Below are positions 36,901-48,825 of a DNA stretch of 64,000 bases, piece by piece (position 1 is the first letter of the stretch; each line of letters starts with the position of its first letter). Source of the stretch: Escallonia rubra (lineage: Eukaryota > Streptophyta > Magnoliopsida > Escalloniales > Escalloniaceae); assembly GCA_033065855.1 (NCBI GenBank), contig JAVXUO010001587.1:632501-696500 (forward strand). Reading direction: 5' to 3'. The notes below the pieces were generated by a model that made no database searches, was not told where the DNA came from, and was given only the letters and a program-made list of their open reading frames with translations. Made by a program: the position numbers and the translations under genes.

Positions 36901-38965
36901 TATCGAGATACCAAGATTTTTTTTTCTTCTTTTGATCCATCATGTGCCAACAGGACCGTGTCATCGCCCACCTTATTCTCTTCTGGATAATGGGCCTTCA
37001 TATTTTCTTCTTTTGGATCATCTTGACACTCCCAAGAGTAGTGTCTGTATCGATGGCATGTAAAACACTCAACGTCTTTCTTGTTTTGGCATTGATAATA
37101 GCCACCTCTTCCTCGACCTCGTCCTCGTCCTCTCGATGGACGAAATTCTGAACCCGATTCATTATTGTTGTACTGAGTTTGTACACCACGGCCTCTGCCA
37201 TGACCTCGTCCACGGCCTCTACCTCGACCACCTCGATTCTTGTTGGTGTCGTCTTTCCTCTCGTTGATATTCATCTTGGCCTGAAGAGCTTGCTCGATAG
37301 GCTATTTGTTCCTTCTTTTGATTTTGTCCTTATGGACTTGTAATTTTCCCGAGAGCTCATCAACCGTCATAGTTTCGGTGTCGTTGGACTCCTCGATAGC
37401 AACAACGACATGGTCGAATTTTGGATCGAGAGATCGAAGGATCTTCTCGACCACCCGACTATCTACCATCTCATCACCATTTCTCTCAAGTTGGTTCACA
37501 ACCGATAGAACTCTTGAAATGTAGTCAAAAATCGTCTCAGAGTCTTTCATTTGTAAAGACTCAAATTCACCTCGAAGGCTTTGGAGTCGCACCTTTTTCA
37601 CCTTATCGATCCCTTTAAAAATATTTTCCAATGTATCCCATGCTCTCTTCGCGGTGGTGGCCTGCGCAATCTTCTCAAAAATATTGTCATCGACGCCAAG
37701 TTGGATGAGTGAAAGAGCCTTTTGATCTTTCACTCGGGTTTCTTTGGCAGCCTTCTTCACGGCTTGACTAGCACCGGCCAAACTGGTTCCACATATTCTT
37801 CTTCTACCGCCTCCCAAACATCTTGACCACCAAGAGAGGTTTTCATTTGGATGCTCCACCTTTCATAGTTGTCTTTCACAAGCTTCGGGAAAGGAAATGT
37901 TCCACTTGATACCACTTAGTGTTGCGTGGTGGGCACAATATAAGTGAAATGTATCTTTGCAGCGAAAATACTTTAGAGTATTATGGTAGAGGAGGAGGAT
38001 GTGGAGAGGAGAAACACTCTTGAATAATTTTTCTCTTACTCAATCAACACATCTATTTCATAAAACTCACTCACTCACTCTTTCACTACAATACTCTTTC
38101 ACACTTCACTTTTCCACACATAATAAAATAACTAGGTGATACACCTATTTATACTAAGACATTAAAGACTCTTTTAATATCCTAAACATAACTCCCCAAA
38201 CCTTTTCATCTTCCTAATTAATCATTCATAGGTTATGAGTAAGTTCTCTAACCTTTCACTTTTCAGTTTCTCTTTATTTATTCATGTCTTGATTCTTCCT
38301 CATCAATTGTCATAACTTTGTAGAATCAAGATTAACTCTCAACACTCAAAAGACTCTCAATTCTTACCCCTCCGCAGAAAAGGCAGAGGCCTTTACATTC
38401 AGACCATCACCTTGGTCTCCAAACTTTTGACAAAAGGAAGCTTCAAACCCTTTAGGACACTGGCACATGCCTTTAGATGCCACACGCGCAGCCTCTAGAA
38501 CAACCACGAGGTTGTCCTAAACACTCATAATCTACATACTGCTTTTTCGACATCTCTTGAGCAACATAAGAACGTACAGACTACTTTCTATACCAAGCTA
38601 GCATCACTCTAGTATGCAATTAATTAGTAAAGAGTTAGAGTGAGGATTTACTCGAGGCTCATTTTGATGGCAGGCAAGACTTGATCACGAATGGCAAAGA
38701 TGCCAAAAAGCTTGGTAGTGATGAAGAGCTCGTCGCGGGAGTTGATGAGGCCGAGACGGAGCGCTTCAGGAATCGCTGCCGCGAGGTGCTCTTCCGTGTT
38801 GTACGCGAAGGCGGTGTCAAAGTGGCGGTATCCTACCTTGATGGCTTCCAAGATGGCCGACTTTGCGGTCTCCAAATCCACAGGAGGGTAGGGGGAGGTG
38901 CCCATGCCCACAATCGGCATGGGCTTGTCACATGACCCTACTGTTATCTCGGGAATCATTGGCAT
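30215..38965 (-). CDS. Aldo-keto reductase (AKR4-type, codeinone/methylecgonone reductase-like), four exons
   Basis: Exons on minus are 38965-38652, 33314-33071, 32971-32792 and 30427-30215, all with GT...AG junctions and matching phases. They give 316 residues, the usual AKR length. The catalytic tetrad is intact: D50 and Y55 in [13 protein letters not shown]85 in FITTKLF, and H118 in YMIHMPL. Other family signatures are [52 protein letters not shown], and the NADPH-binding [20 protein letters not shown]. It should be a cytosolic NADPH-dependent carbonyl reductase; the substrate is unknown, and relatives reduce ketones in alkaloid and polyketide pathways. The start is the ATG of [10 protein letters not shown] at 38965; only TTG precedes it in frame. 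Intron 1 is 5.3 kb because a Copia element sits in it (about 0.43 kb without it); intron 3 is 2.4 kb. A TATA box lies 76 bp upstream. Confidence 0.92.
30846..30915. repeat. (TA)n followed by (GA)n microsatellite in AKR intron 3
   Basis: About 36 bp of TA followed directly by about 32 bp of GA. It lies in the intron between exons 3 and 4. Confidence 0.95.
32121..32345. repeat. 60 bp tandem repeat in AKR intron 3
   Basis: Four units beginning near 32121, 32181, 32241 and 32301 share GTGGTGGTGGC, GTGGTGGTTGTGGTGTAGAT and CGGCAGTG. The translations are low-complexity and no gene is implied. Confidence 0.85.
33434..33842 (-). repeat. 3' LTR of the Copia element
   Basis: 409 bp, TGTTG...CAACA ends. 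Nearly identical to 37920-38344. Confidence 0.93.
37920..38344 (-). repeat. 5' LTR of the Copia element
   Basis: 425 bp, the same ends as the other LTR. It differs in length mainly by a short duplicated stretch near 38085-38105. Confidence 0.93.
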
Positions 38966-39004
38966 GTTCGATTTCTGCAAGCTTTCTTTGAAAGCACTCT
39001 GCTA

Positions 39005-39025
39005 TTAGGGTGTCTCGATCTTCAT
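39005..39025 (-). other. Possible 6-codon upstream ORF before the AKR start
   Basis: ATG AAG ATC GAG ACA CCC TAA lies 40 bp upstream of the AKR start and 16 bp downstream of the TATA box. It may lie at or just upstream of the transcript start, so translation is uncertain. Confidence 0.3.
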
Positions 39026-39040
39026 CGGCTCTGTGGTGGA

Positions 39041-39046
39041 TTTATA
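39041..39046 (-). promoter_or_regulatory. TATA box of the AKR gene
   Basis: TATAAA in the context CCAGTATAAATCC on minus, 76 bp upstream of the start codon. Spacing is typical for a plant core promoter with a short leader. Confidence 0.6.
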
Positions 39047-40257
39047 CTGGTGCGTATCAGTAGATGGCAATCCAAAGATTAATTTAGCTGCGGTTGGCTA
39101 GTGGTGAGCGTTCATAAACAAAGATTAATTTACCAGCCTTCATATATATTATTCTTATGAAAACTAAAATGGTCTCCCTACAACTGTTATCGGACGGACC
39201 CCTTGCGGACTGCTTTCGTTTTTCCACTACTAATCCGGAAAATGGTTTTATTAGGAGTCATTTATTTTAAAAGTCTTGACTATATGTTAAAGTTTATTAT
39301 ACAATCTATATTTATAAGGTTATTTTGTTAAAGATATCTCGAGCCAATGTTCGAGTACCGGGCGCTGAAGTCACCAACATTCATTGGCGGGGGAGCTGAC
39401 TAAAGTCTTCTTGCATAATATGGATTCCAAACATTCATAAAGCGGGTAGAGTCTTTGGAACAATAATTTTTAATTCAGTGAACCTTTTTTGTAATATATT
39501 AAATTAGTTTTTATGGTGAAATATAAATAAGCATTGTCCTTGTGCATATACCTTATTCTAATTTGGTAACCATATAGAGGCACCAAAATTTAACACTTAG
39601 TACCCAAAAAAAAAAGTGACTTCACTACCATAAAATATGCATATAATTTAGTGGAATTTATCTGTTATTGCATGTGAACATTTTGTATTGTGCATTTATA
39701 AAATTAATTTGTACATTTCAATGTCATGGCAATGACGTTAACTATATCTTAGTTCAATTTAGATAGAGGAAATTTTGGTCAGTAGTTTATTTATATCATA
39801 TAAATTATAAAAGTTAATCAATACAACTAATTAAATAATTATGAGGTGGCACTTTTAGAAGCATATAAATTCAAATTTTAACCAAAATTTTAAAATTATT
39901 TAACGAACATGCTTACCAAGGTAGATTTATCTCCAAATACAACAAAATATATAATCTAAGCTTTGGAGATTAACTTAAGTACAACATAAGAAAAAAAAAT
40001 CGATTTATATGCAATTCTATCTTCTAAATATCTATGTTATTTTCATATAAGAGTGTCTTTAGGAGTATAGAAGTTAAAATAAAGTCATAATATGTTGATA
40101 TATTACTAATGCATAAATTAGAATGGTAAAATTTTAACTAATCATAGTGTAGAACATCATCTAAAAATATTTTATTAAAACTTTTTCATCATAAAATTAG
40201 TTGAATTTAACTCATGTTTTATCCAATATATTTTGTGAATTCCTTGAAAACAAAAAG
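39047..40257. other. AT-rich intergenic stretch, no gene recognised
   Basis: Upstream region of the AKR gene. No coding or repeat structure stood out. Confidence 0.5.
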
Positions 40258-41470
40258 ATAACCTTAGAGGGGGGGGGGGTGAATAGGGTTTTAAGACTAC
40301 TTTAAAAATTAACAAACATCAAACCACAATCTCAATAACTTAAATAAGCAAACAACCAATCTCAACACAAATATAAAATGATAATGTAAAGAGAGAAGGG
40401 TTTAGAGATACTTGACAAGGAGATTTAAATGGTTTGACTTGATATACCCTCAAGCCTACGTCCACCCCTTCAAGGAAGTCCCTTGAAAGGTCCTAGAATC
40501 CACTAGTATGATCTTCCTTATGGGTCAAGATCGAACCTCTTACAATCCCTTGATGCTATGCCCACATCAAGAACAAGCTTTGACAAACCCAAAGCTCCAA
40601 AGCTTGACAACCCCAAGCTTTGATACAAGAACCTTTAGATGAAGAATTGTGTACAAGATTTCACTCTCAATAAGTAGATGAGTACAAGTTTAAGCACTAG
40701 AACAAGAGAGATGAGTGTATGATGACTTATGAAAGTGTATATCTCTCAAATGTAAGCTCACAATAAATGCTCTCTTGAAATGGATGAGAAATCAATGAAA
40801 AACAAGAGAGATTGAACAATTGCTTTGATCTTTGAGTATATGAAAGATAAGAGAGCTTTGAATGCAATTGATGAATCAAAACTAAGCCCAAAATGAGTAT
40901 TTATAGAGTTGGGAATAAATATGACCGTTTGGGGTATGTGGAGCATTAAATGCGCCAAAACGGTAAATGCAGTTAACTGTAATGCACCATTGCAGTCGAC
41001 TGTAATCCCAAAGTAGCCGTTGGAAAGTCAAATTTCCAACTTACAGTCGACTGTAATCCAAATGCAGTCGACTGTAATAGGCTACTGGAAGTATTGCAGT
41101 CGACTGCATTCTAATGCAGTTGACTGTAATACATCACTGCCCAACTTGCAGTTGACTGCAATCCAATGCAGTTGACTGCATTCCAGAAAATACAATTTCC
41201 TAGTTTTTAAAGAATGAAAAAAATTTATGCATGCAAGGGAAACATATGGGCAAGTTCTAGGTATAAAGTCATCGTAACGATTATCTCTCTATATCTAGTT
41301 TACAAAGAAGGAAATAAAAGTATTGTAAAATACGATCGACGAAGTTCTTCTTTGGAGCGATCCGTTGAGAGTCTTTGACCGTGTGGCTCGTCGAAGAGTC
41401 CTTTTGAATGAGTATGAGATTGTTCATATCGCTTCATCAACTCAATGCACCTTAGGCAACATAAACATCA
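40258..41470. repeat. Retroelement-like remnant with CAGTCGACTG palindrome cluster
   Basis: Opens with a purine tract AGAGGGGGGG followed by TGAATAGGGTTTTAAG, a pattern common next to plant LTRs. A cluster of eight GCAGTCGACTGTAAT-type words with GTTGAC variants lies at 40970-41190. The 3' part (ATCAATGTTGGTTATCATCA) also looks LTR-like. No coding part, no target duplication found; a fossil, family not decided. Confidence 0.4.
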
Positions 41471-43229
41471 ATGTTGGTTATCATCAAAACCAAATATAAT
41501 TCTACGTTAAATAACCGTATGGTTAACACTTTGCTTATGTAAAATTTATGGAAGCGCCTATCTTTACAACTCATGATGCTTGTCCATATATGAGTTAGGT
41601 TCATCTTTGACTGTACCAAATTTATCAATTGCGCTGAAATCTCGCTTTAGCGTTATACAACTTTCTTACTTTTGTTTTATAAGTAATATATATATATATA
41701 TATATATATATAGCTCCTAGTCTAATGCTAGAACTATCTAGTTGATTCATTTCTAACGCTAGAACTATCTAGCTCCTAGCTAACCGCTACTAAGACTTCC
41801 ATCTCTCTCCCCCCCCCCCCCCCTCCTAATTTTCTTGGGGATCCCTTCGGTTCTGAGACGTCCTTCGCTTTGTCGGCCCCTAACCGCTTGCAGCGGTTAG
41901 TATAAAAAATATCAAATCTGGGCTGTCCACAACCACTAGTGGATGATTAGATGACAGCTAGAGAGATAATTATCTCTCCAACGTTAGACAGGGATCACCC
42001 CCAATGTGTGTGTGTGTGTGTGTGGTGTTTTCCTCTCAGATCATAGAGTGGTTATACGAAGATAATATTTAAAATAAAGTCCAATTAAGTCTATAATTTA
42101 GACTAAAGAGCCGAGCTGTCATAGTAAAGGTAGTATCTGTACACTGTATCTGCCATTCATTCACACTCTTATAAATGACTTTTGCTCACAAAAACTTTTC
42201 TTCTTATTGCTCTTGCGTTATCTTGTGAAAACGTGCATGATTGAGTTCTCTAAAGACAACTATAGACGGCGATATGGGGTGCTCCGTTCTGCTCGCGCCA
42301 TCCCAAGTCGATCCATCCACAACAGCTTTGTTCCCTTATTGTCGTGTCGTTGATTTAGAGCGCTCTGTCTCACCCTGCCCCATCTTGTCCAGATCCAACC
42401 TGCCCCAATTAATCGATTTCAGAAGGGGTCAACCAGTGCGGTGTCTAATTCTTTTTATTTTTTTTAAACTAGTCACGTCTTACAAAACATATTTTCTTTA
42501 TTTCGGTTGGCATGGACTGTGGGCAGAGGTGGTTGTCGGAGTTGGACTGTAGTGCTAGCTGTCAGGGCGATGTGATCGTCAGTCCCAGCGGTGGTGGCTG
42601 AGAAGGTGGTGAGCACCAGCCATTGCCTGTGCTTGCGGCCGCTAGAGGCCGTTAGCTGCTGCCAATTGTAGGTTTGTGTGTGCGTATGTTTGAAAAACAA
42701 GTATACGAGTTATGTTTTGTGGAAATTCATTTGGACTACTCTAGTGATGAAAAAAATGCAAACAGCCCCAATTTATTAGATCCCCATTTGCGTTATATTC
42801 ATTTAAGGCTTCCCCAAATAAGTAACATATAGGGCGGGGCAAGATGGGTGGGGCAAGGTGGGCAGGGCTCCGATCATATATTGGGTTTCAGCCGTATACC
42901 GGGTTTTTAAAATTAAAATGTAAATAAATTAGAAATACCAGTGATTGTCCGTTAAATGTGCTTAACTTGTGGCATACACGTGGTACTAAATGGAGAGCTG
43001 GGTATTTTCAGCCGGTGTAGTAAACTTTGCGGAACCATGTCCAGACAAAATTATCCCAACAAGTATATCTGCTGAGAGATTGGGTGATCAATACTCGAAG
43101 TTGATCAACACTCAGCATGTCGCTAAATAACTATGAATAAACTGTGGCCTCAACATAAGTGCTTTCAAAAAACACAAAGTTCAATGGATGCCAAACCTTT
43201 GAGGCAACTACTCCAAACAAATATATATC
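41471..43229. other. Spacer with microsatellites, no gene recognised
   Basis: Holds (TA)n at about 41687-41712, a C run near 41810-41823 and (TG)n at about 42004-42023. Frames up to about 100 codons at 42241-42552 show no family resemblance. GGGGCAAGATGGGTGGGGC occurs near 42837. Confidence 0.5.
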
Positions 43230-46200
43230 TCAAAGCTTATGTAAAATTAGTTGAGCTCCATGCTGAGGTTGAAGGGTAAAAAGTGGAAAAGGAGCATGTG
43301 CGTATGAAGGCGAAAGCTCGAAGGAGAAGCGACGTAAAATCGTTGCTATAGCCATCTTCGCTTCAATCATCGAAAAGTTTTGTCCAATGCATATACGGGG
43401 ACCTCCTCCAAATGGAAGATACGAGAATTTGCCCTTCGTCGCACTGAAAACTCCGTCTGAAAACCTTTCTGGGTTGAACTCTTTCACATCGTCACCCCAT
43501 ATTTCAAAGTCGTGATGAAGTAGGAGTATAGGCAAAGTGAATTCCACACCCGCTGGTAGGTTCATAGTGCCCAGTTTTGCATCCTTGGTGAGGGACCGAA
43601 ATATAAATGTAGCAGATGGATATAACCTGAGAACCTCGTGTAGAATCATAGTCACCTGCCATCATAACATAGGCAGCGCAAGAAAGAAGTGAGTAGCTCA
43701 ACAGTACAAATTTCAGGACCATCACAGTCTGCTACAAACTTCATTACTGCTGAGTGCCCTCCGCATTTAGTCTTTTATGCTATAATCATCGCTGCAAGAC
43801 CTCCAACTTATATTTTTAGAATGAGTATACTATAACAAATGTAGTGAGTTTAATATTCTAATAGTGCTAATGAGGGAAGAGAGAGATAGAGAGTGATAGA
43901 GAGAGAGGCTCCTTACAACTTTGAGGCGGTTTAAGCCATCAAGATCTGGCTCTTCGTTCCCGAAAACTTGAAGAACCTCCTCTCTTGCACGTCCTTGCCA
44001 GTGTGGGTATCTACAAAGTAGAATCATCGTCCAGACAAGTAAACTTGAAGTTGTGCCTGATCCGCCAAAGTAAAACAGCTTGCACTCCGCTATCACCTCC
44101 TCGATACTTAATCCAATCCCATTTTCGCGAATTTCTTTGAAGTTCGATTCCATCAATATACCTAACAAGTCATCCTTTCTTGCCTCCCCCATTTCCATTG
44201 CTTTCTCTCTCTTTCTAATGATACCCCTTAGGAGAACTTGCAGTTCACTGATAACTTCTTTCATTCTCCTGTTTGCTTTAGTTGGAATGAACCTGCAATT
44301 GACAAGCCTACGTACTGAGTCCGGGAAAGATTGTAAGAAGCAAAATAACCAAGCCTAGGAAAAGGATGTAGTAAAATAATGCTTACACGCATTGTAGCCT
44401 TTAACAAAAAAGTGAATAACATATGAGAGAATCCGATTTCTAAGTGTCGAATGAGCGTTATGAAAGAATGAGCAACGACCACGATCTCAATGACTGTTCC
44501 AAAAGTTGAATCTTAAAATGACGTGTTCCCTTTGCAACAAAGTTAGCAGTGATTAAGTAAAACTACCTCCATCCTGGGATGAAAACTATTGGCAATAGCT
44601 GAAGTGCGAGATCAACTTGTTCCTTTTGGAGTTGGAATATCCTGTTTCCTTCTTCTTGGTTACTCCCAAATGCTGTTCGAGAAATAACATCACCTGACAG
44701 AGCTTCAATATAAGGCCACACATCAACTTCCGCGGAGCCCCTCGCCGAGACTAACATTTCCCATTTGTCAATCATGTCTCTACAACTCAAGAATATTTCC
44801 GGCAACATGTTCTGCACACAAGATGACATGATTGTCAGGACAACACTATAAATTGGAACGTTCGCGATATTGCCTGCGAATTTCTTTTTATGGTACCTCG
44901 GTCGTATGAAGATGATTATATCTCCTCGTATACCGATAATTAATGGCTAACACTTTCAGCGATAAGTTTTAGTATAACCTTTTAGCATCACTAGATAGAA
45001 GTCACTCAAGACATTTGACGGCTATTATTTGTCGCTATATGAGAGTTGTATCTATCTTCTTACAGTTTCTGAGAAGTAAGGCTCTTTGAAAGAATTAAAT
45101 GATTTGGCTCTACAACCTTGAACACCTAGAAATTGGGGAAACATGAAATTACCTTCAACTTCTCGAGATGAAAAGCTGGGTTGATTATCCTTCTATGTTT
45201 TGTCCATTTCTCGCCCTCGGCAGTGAAGAGCCCACCAGTAATAATCTCACCAAGTGGGTCTGGAGGCTTTCGAAACAAATTGGGCTTGGACATGATCTCC
45301 TTCATTAGATCTGGTTCTACTATGTTCACCCTCGGGTTAGGCCCAAACCACATAAATGAGTTTTTGCCTGCAATTTCATAGGAGTATTTGGCTTTTTTAG
45401 ATATTCAAACGCCTTAACCATGTTCAGTAAAAAAAAAAAAGAAGAAGCATAAATGAGGTTAAACGTTATGTTTCATTAGAAAATCGTGTTTCGCATTAGG
45501 ATTGAATATAAGGGGAATTACGAAAATATTTGCTTATGTTTAGAGCTAATTTTTAAAAGGGCCTTAAGTTTTGACTTATTTAAATTCGTCCCTAATTTAT
45601 GCTTCCACTACCAATTGGTTACGTAATTAATTTTAGGATATTTTGGCCACCAAATCATCAATAATCCAAGGGCTAATTACACCTATGTCCCTGAGGTTTG
45701 GGGGTAATTACACTCAAGGACACAAAGTTTCAAAATGTAACACTTATGTCCCAAAAATGTTTCAAATGTATCACTCGTGTCCATCCGTTAGGGTTCCATC
45801 CAAAAAATATACTGTTCATCATTATGTATTTTAAAAATGGCAATACTGCCCTTATACAGTATATCCTAAATAATTTTTATAATTTTCAAATTAAACCTTA
45901 ATTTTTTAATTTTAGGATTTGCAAACCCACCCCACCGTCCTGCAGACTCGCCCCACCCCACCACGCCCTTTGGCAAACCCACACCGCCGGCAACCAACAA
46001 CATTTGAAGCATCACCGGCCATGGGTCAGAACCCAAGCGCCGCCATCCGAAGTGCCGTCCCCGCCCAAGCACCGTCAAGCCCTGATCTGCGCCAACGCAG
46101 CGACGGGAAGAGCACAGCCACCGTGGGGCTGTTGTGACCACAACAACAACCAAAAAGAAAAAAAAACAGCCTTTGAAGAAGACGAAGTTGCCGGCCGTGA

Positions 46201-46552
46201 CTCATCAGAACAACCAAAGGGAGCACCGCCACTGCACATGGTCAAAATTCTAACAGGCCACCGCTACCCCTTGAGTCAATAAGGCAAGCCGATCAACGGC
46301 GTTGTATACCGTCACCACCGCCGGCAAGAAGACCCACAGTTACCGTCACAATCGGCCGCCGAGAAACAGTCACAACTCACTGGTCGGTGGTGGTTGCGAG
46401 AGATTGGAGGTTGTAGGTGGCGGGGACAGGCTGTGGCGCTGCTACGGGGTTGGGTGAGGGAGGGGGTTGCGACGGGATTGGGAGAGGAAGGGGGCTAATC
46501 GATGGCGGCGGTGGTCTGACAGAGGGTGATCGAGTGGGGAAAGGGTAGGGGA

Positions 46553-46584
<32 letters not shown>

Positions 46585-47590
46585 TGACACATTAAAAAAC
46601 AATAAGAGTTTTCTTTTCTGATTTTCTTTTCAAAAAAGAGACAATGGCATTTAAAAAAATAACTTTCTAACATAAGGGCAATAAAGTCATTTTGTTAAAA
46701 CCGTTAGGATTTTTAGGGTTCCGTTTGTCAATGGACATAAGTGTTACATTTTGAAACTTTGTGTCCTTGAGTGTAATTACCCCCAAACCTTAGGGACATA
46801 GGTGTAATTAGCCCATAATCCAATTATGCCCATTTAAAAGTAACATACTTTTTAAAACTTCAGGGACTTAGAAACCAAAAATGAAACGGGAGCTTAGATA
46901 AATGACTAAATTGAAATAAGTAAAACTTCAAGAATGTTTTAATTAATTATTAAACCCATATGAACACACAAGTCTAAAAAAGATACAAATTCTGACAAAA
47001 TGCGTTTCTTGTGACAAAAAGACTAGTCAAAAAGTTATGGCGGATTGCAAATAACACCACCACCACCTTGATTCCGGACCAAATAAGAATCCTTACGCAT
47101 TGTTTAGCAGAATGCAAACATACCTATTTTTAAGAGTTTTCTCAAAACGATGCAGGTGACTAAGCACACCAAAGACTAATAGCAGATCATGTAATCTAGC
47201 AATAACGAGACGCTGAAACAAAAGAGGCAGCAATGGAAATGAGAGACACTGAAACAACAGGGGTAGAAGAAGATCACTAACGACTTACGAATCGGGCTTC
47301 TCACTGGACATACCGTACTTTTGGATGACATGGTGGACGTAGGGCAAGACATGCGGCGCGATGTCGTCGGACAGACTGATGGTCTCAGATTTTGTGTGAT
47401 TAGCAAAGGCTGAGTACTCTCCCAGGTCTCCTATAAGCAGCCGGTACGGATTTCCGGCGAGACCGTGATCTCTCAGGGACTTCTCCAGCTTCTTCGGCCT
47501 CAACCACACCCACTTTACTAGTTTCAAAGCCCAGGTAGCCAAAGCCAGAAAAATAACTGGGATCGCTACTGAAAATGATGTTATTTCCAT
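43230..47590 (-). CDS. CYP72A: Cytochrome P450, CYP72A type, five exons
   Basis: Exons on minus: 47590-47314, 45367-45153, 44811-44567, 44292-43917 and 43655-43230, with GT...AG junctions and correct phases. They give 512 residues. The N-terminus is a membrane anchor ([18 protein letters not shown]) followed by [20 protein letters not shown], so the enzyme sits on the ER. Signatures: [18 protein letters not shown] and [17 protein letters not shown] early; ExxR as E378-VL-R381; PERF at 433-436; and the haem loop [10 protein letters not shown] with C460. CYP72A enzymes oxidise terpenoids, for example secologanin synthase and triterpene oxidases; the substrate here cannot be read. The I-helix motif reads GGSGTT (322-327), where the family normally has AGQETT, so the acidic residue is Gly. 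Intron 1 (1.95 kb) hosts a Mutator-type miniature element. The gene lies 4.3 kb upstream of the AKR start, on the same strand. Confidence 0.93.
45670..46814. mobile_element. Mutator-type miniature element, copy 1, in P450 intron 1
   Basis: Terminal inverted repeats of about 85 bp start GGGCTAATTACACCTATGTC and a perfect 9 bp target duplication ATAATCCAA flanks the element (45661-45669 and 46815-46823), which identifies a Mutator-type insertion. The 1.1 kb interior has a GC-rich part with (GA)n near 46555-46584 and no recognisable gene. It is related to 57927-58910, in opposite orientation. Confidence 0.88.
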
Positions 47591-47675
47591 CGTGTTGGTT
47601 TGGGATACAAGACAGGTCAACACCAAGACCTGAGCATTCGAGGATATGAAAGGGCAAGGGAACCCACTTCTAGCT

Positions 47676-47682
47676 ACTTATA
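47676..47682 (-). promoter_or_regulatory. Probable TATA box of the P450 gene
   Basis: TATAAGT in CTCGCTATAAGTAGC on minus, about 86 bp upstream of the ATG. The hAT element begins about 130 bp further upstream. Confidence 0.5.
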
Positions 47683-47813
47683 GCGAGTTAGGAGGAGGAG
47701 GATGTGCATGCAGCACTTCATCTCTAATATTAGTCGTCCCTCCTCAAAGTAGTGCTCCTCAAAGTAGTGCACCACTTTGACATAGTACAGGAGTTTGGTC
47801 ATTTTACTTAACT

Positions 47814-48755
47814 TAGAGATGTCAAAAGGGTCGGGCCGGCCCGGCCCCAAATAGGCACGGGCTGGCCCGGCCCTCAAGATGAATAGTGGCCAGGGCTAGG
47901 GCCAGGCCTAATATTTTCCAAAATTGGCCCGGCCCTCGGCCCAGTTTTGGCCCTCTTTTGTCGGCCCTATTCTGGCCCTCTTTTCAGCCCTAAATCTGGC
48001 CCTCTTTTCGGCCCTATTCTGGCCCAGCCCTTTGGCCCTAAATCTGGCCCTAAACTATTGATGATTCCTACTTCTTTATCTACTTTTACTTGCAAGGCTC
48101 CTCTGTATTAGTTTCATGGAATTATGGAGAGAAAATATATCTTTGTTTGTCTAGGAATTAGAAACAACACAATTTAAGCAATGAAAATGGGGAATATAAC
48201 TCTAGAAAGCACGGAAAAGTTCATGCTAAAAGTAGCCTAATGATGTATATTTCTAATGAGATATTTAGTACTATGAAAATGCAAAACTAGAGGTATATTT
48301 GAGTGAAAATTTCTAGAGATATCATTGGAAATTTTTTTGTAGGTATTAATTGGTGAGTTTAGAAAACAAAAAACTTCATGACTAAAAGTTATATTTTTTC
48401 ATGTGAAAATATCGTCTTTTTCCGAACAAAATTACTCTTTGTTGCAAATCAATATTCTCAAATCGAGTAAAAATAAAACTCTAGGGCACTTCATTAACCA
48501 CGAGAGAGACATTGAATGGTTTAGGGCCTATCAATTGCATTGAATTAATATTTTGCAACACAAAAAAGGAAAAAAAAAAGGGCCCGGCCCGGCCCTAAAG
48601 TTAGGGCCTAGGGCTTGGGCCTGGACAGGGCCTCCATTTCCTAGATTTGGGCCCGGCCCGGTTTCCAAGGCCCGAAGCCCTAAATGGCCCGGCCCATTTT
48701 CTGGCCCTCTGGGCCCGGGCTGGGCCGGCCCAAGCCCGGCCCTTTGACACCTCTA
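47814..48755. mobile_element. GGCC-rich hAT-type element, copy 1, upstream of the P450
   Basis: Ends TAGAGATGTCAAA and TTTGACACCTCTA are inverted repeats, flanked by a perfect 8 bp target duplication ACTTAACT (47806-47813 and 48756-48763), diagnostic of hAT. Both subterminal zones are dense in GGCCCGGCCC-like palindromes; the centre is AT-rich. It has no transposase, so it is non-autonomous. Sister copy at 53269-53896. Confidence 0.9.
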
Positions 48756-48825
48756 ACTTAACTTTACATTCTTCATTTTCCATCGTCACTTTTCTCTATC
48801 CCACGTGATATGATTGAGGTGAGCT

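Larger units (their letters stand above)
33434..38344 (-). mobile_element. Copia (Ty1) LTR retroelement, broken, inside AKR intron 1
   Basis: Two LTRs, 33434-33842 (3') and 37920-38344 (5'), begin TG and end CA and differ by about ten substitutions plus one small indel. A 5 bp target duplication CTCAA flanks it (33429-33433 and 38345-38349). A primer site starting TGGTATCA follows the 5' LTR and a purine tract AAGGGGGCA precedes the 3' LTR. Parts in Copia order on minus: gag with a CCHC knuckle, GAG-pre-integrase (LRLGHLN), integrase core (SDRGGEF), reverse transcriptase and RNase H. Several interruptions are present, so it is a fossil. LTR divergence of about 2.5 percent suggests an age on the order of one million years under commonly used plant rates. 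Confidence 0.95.
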
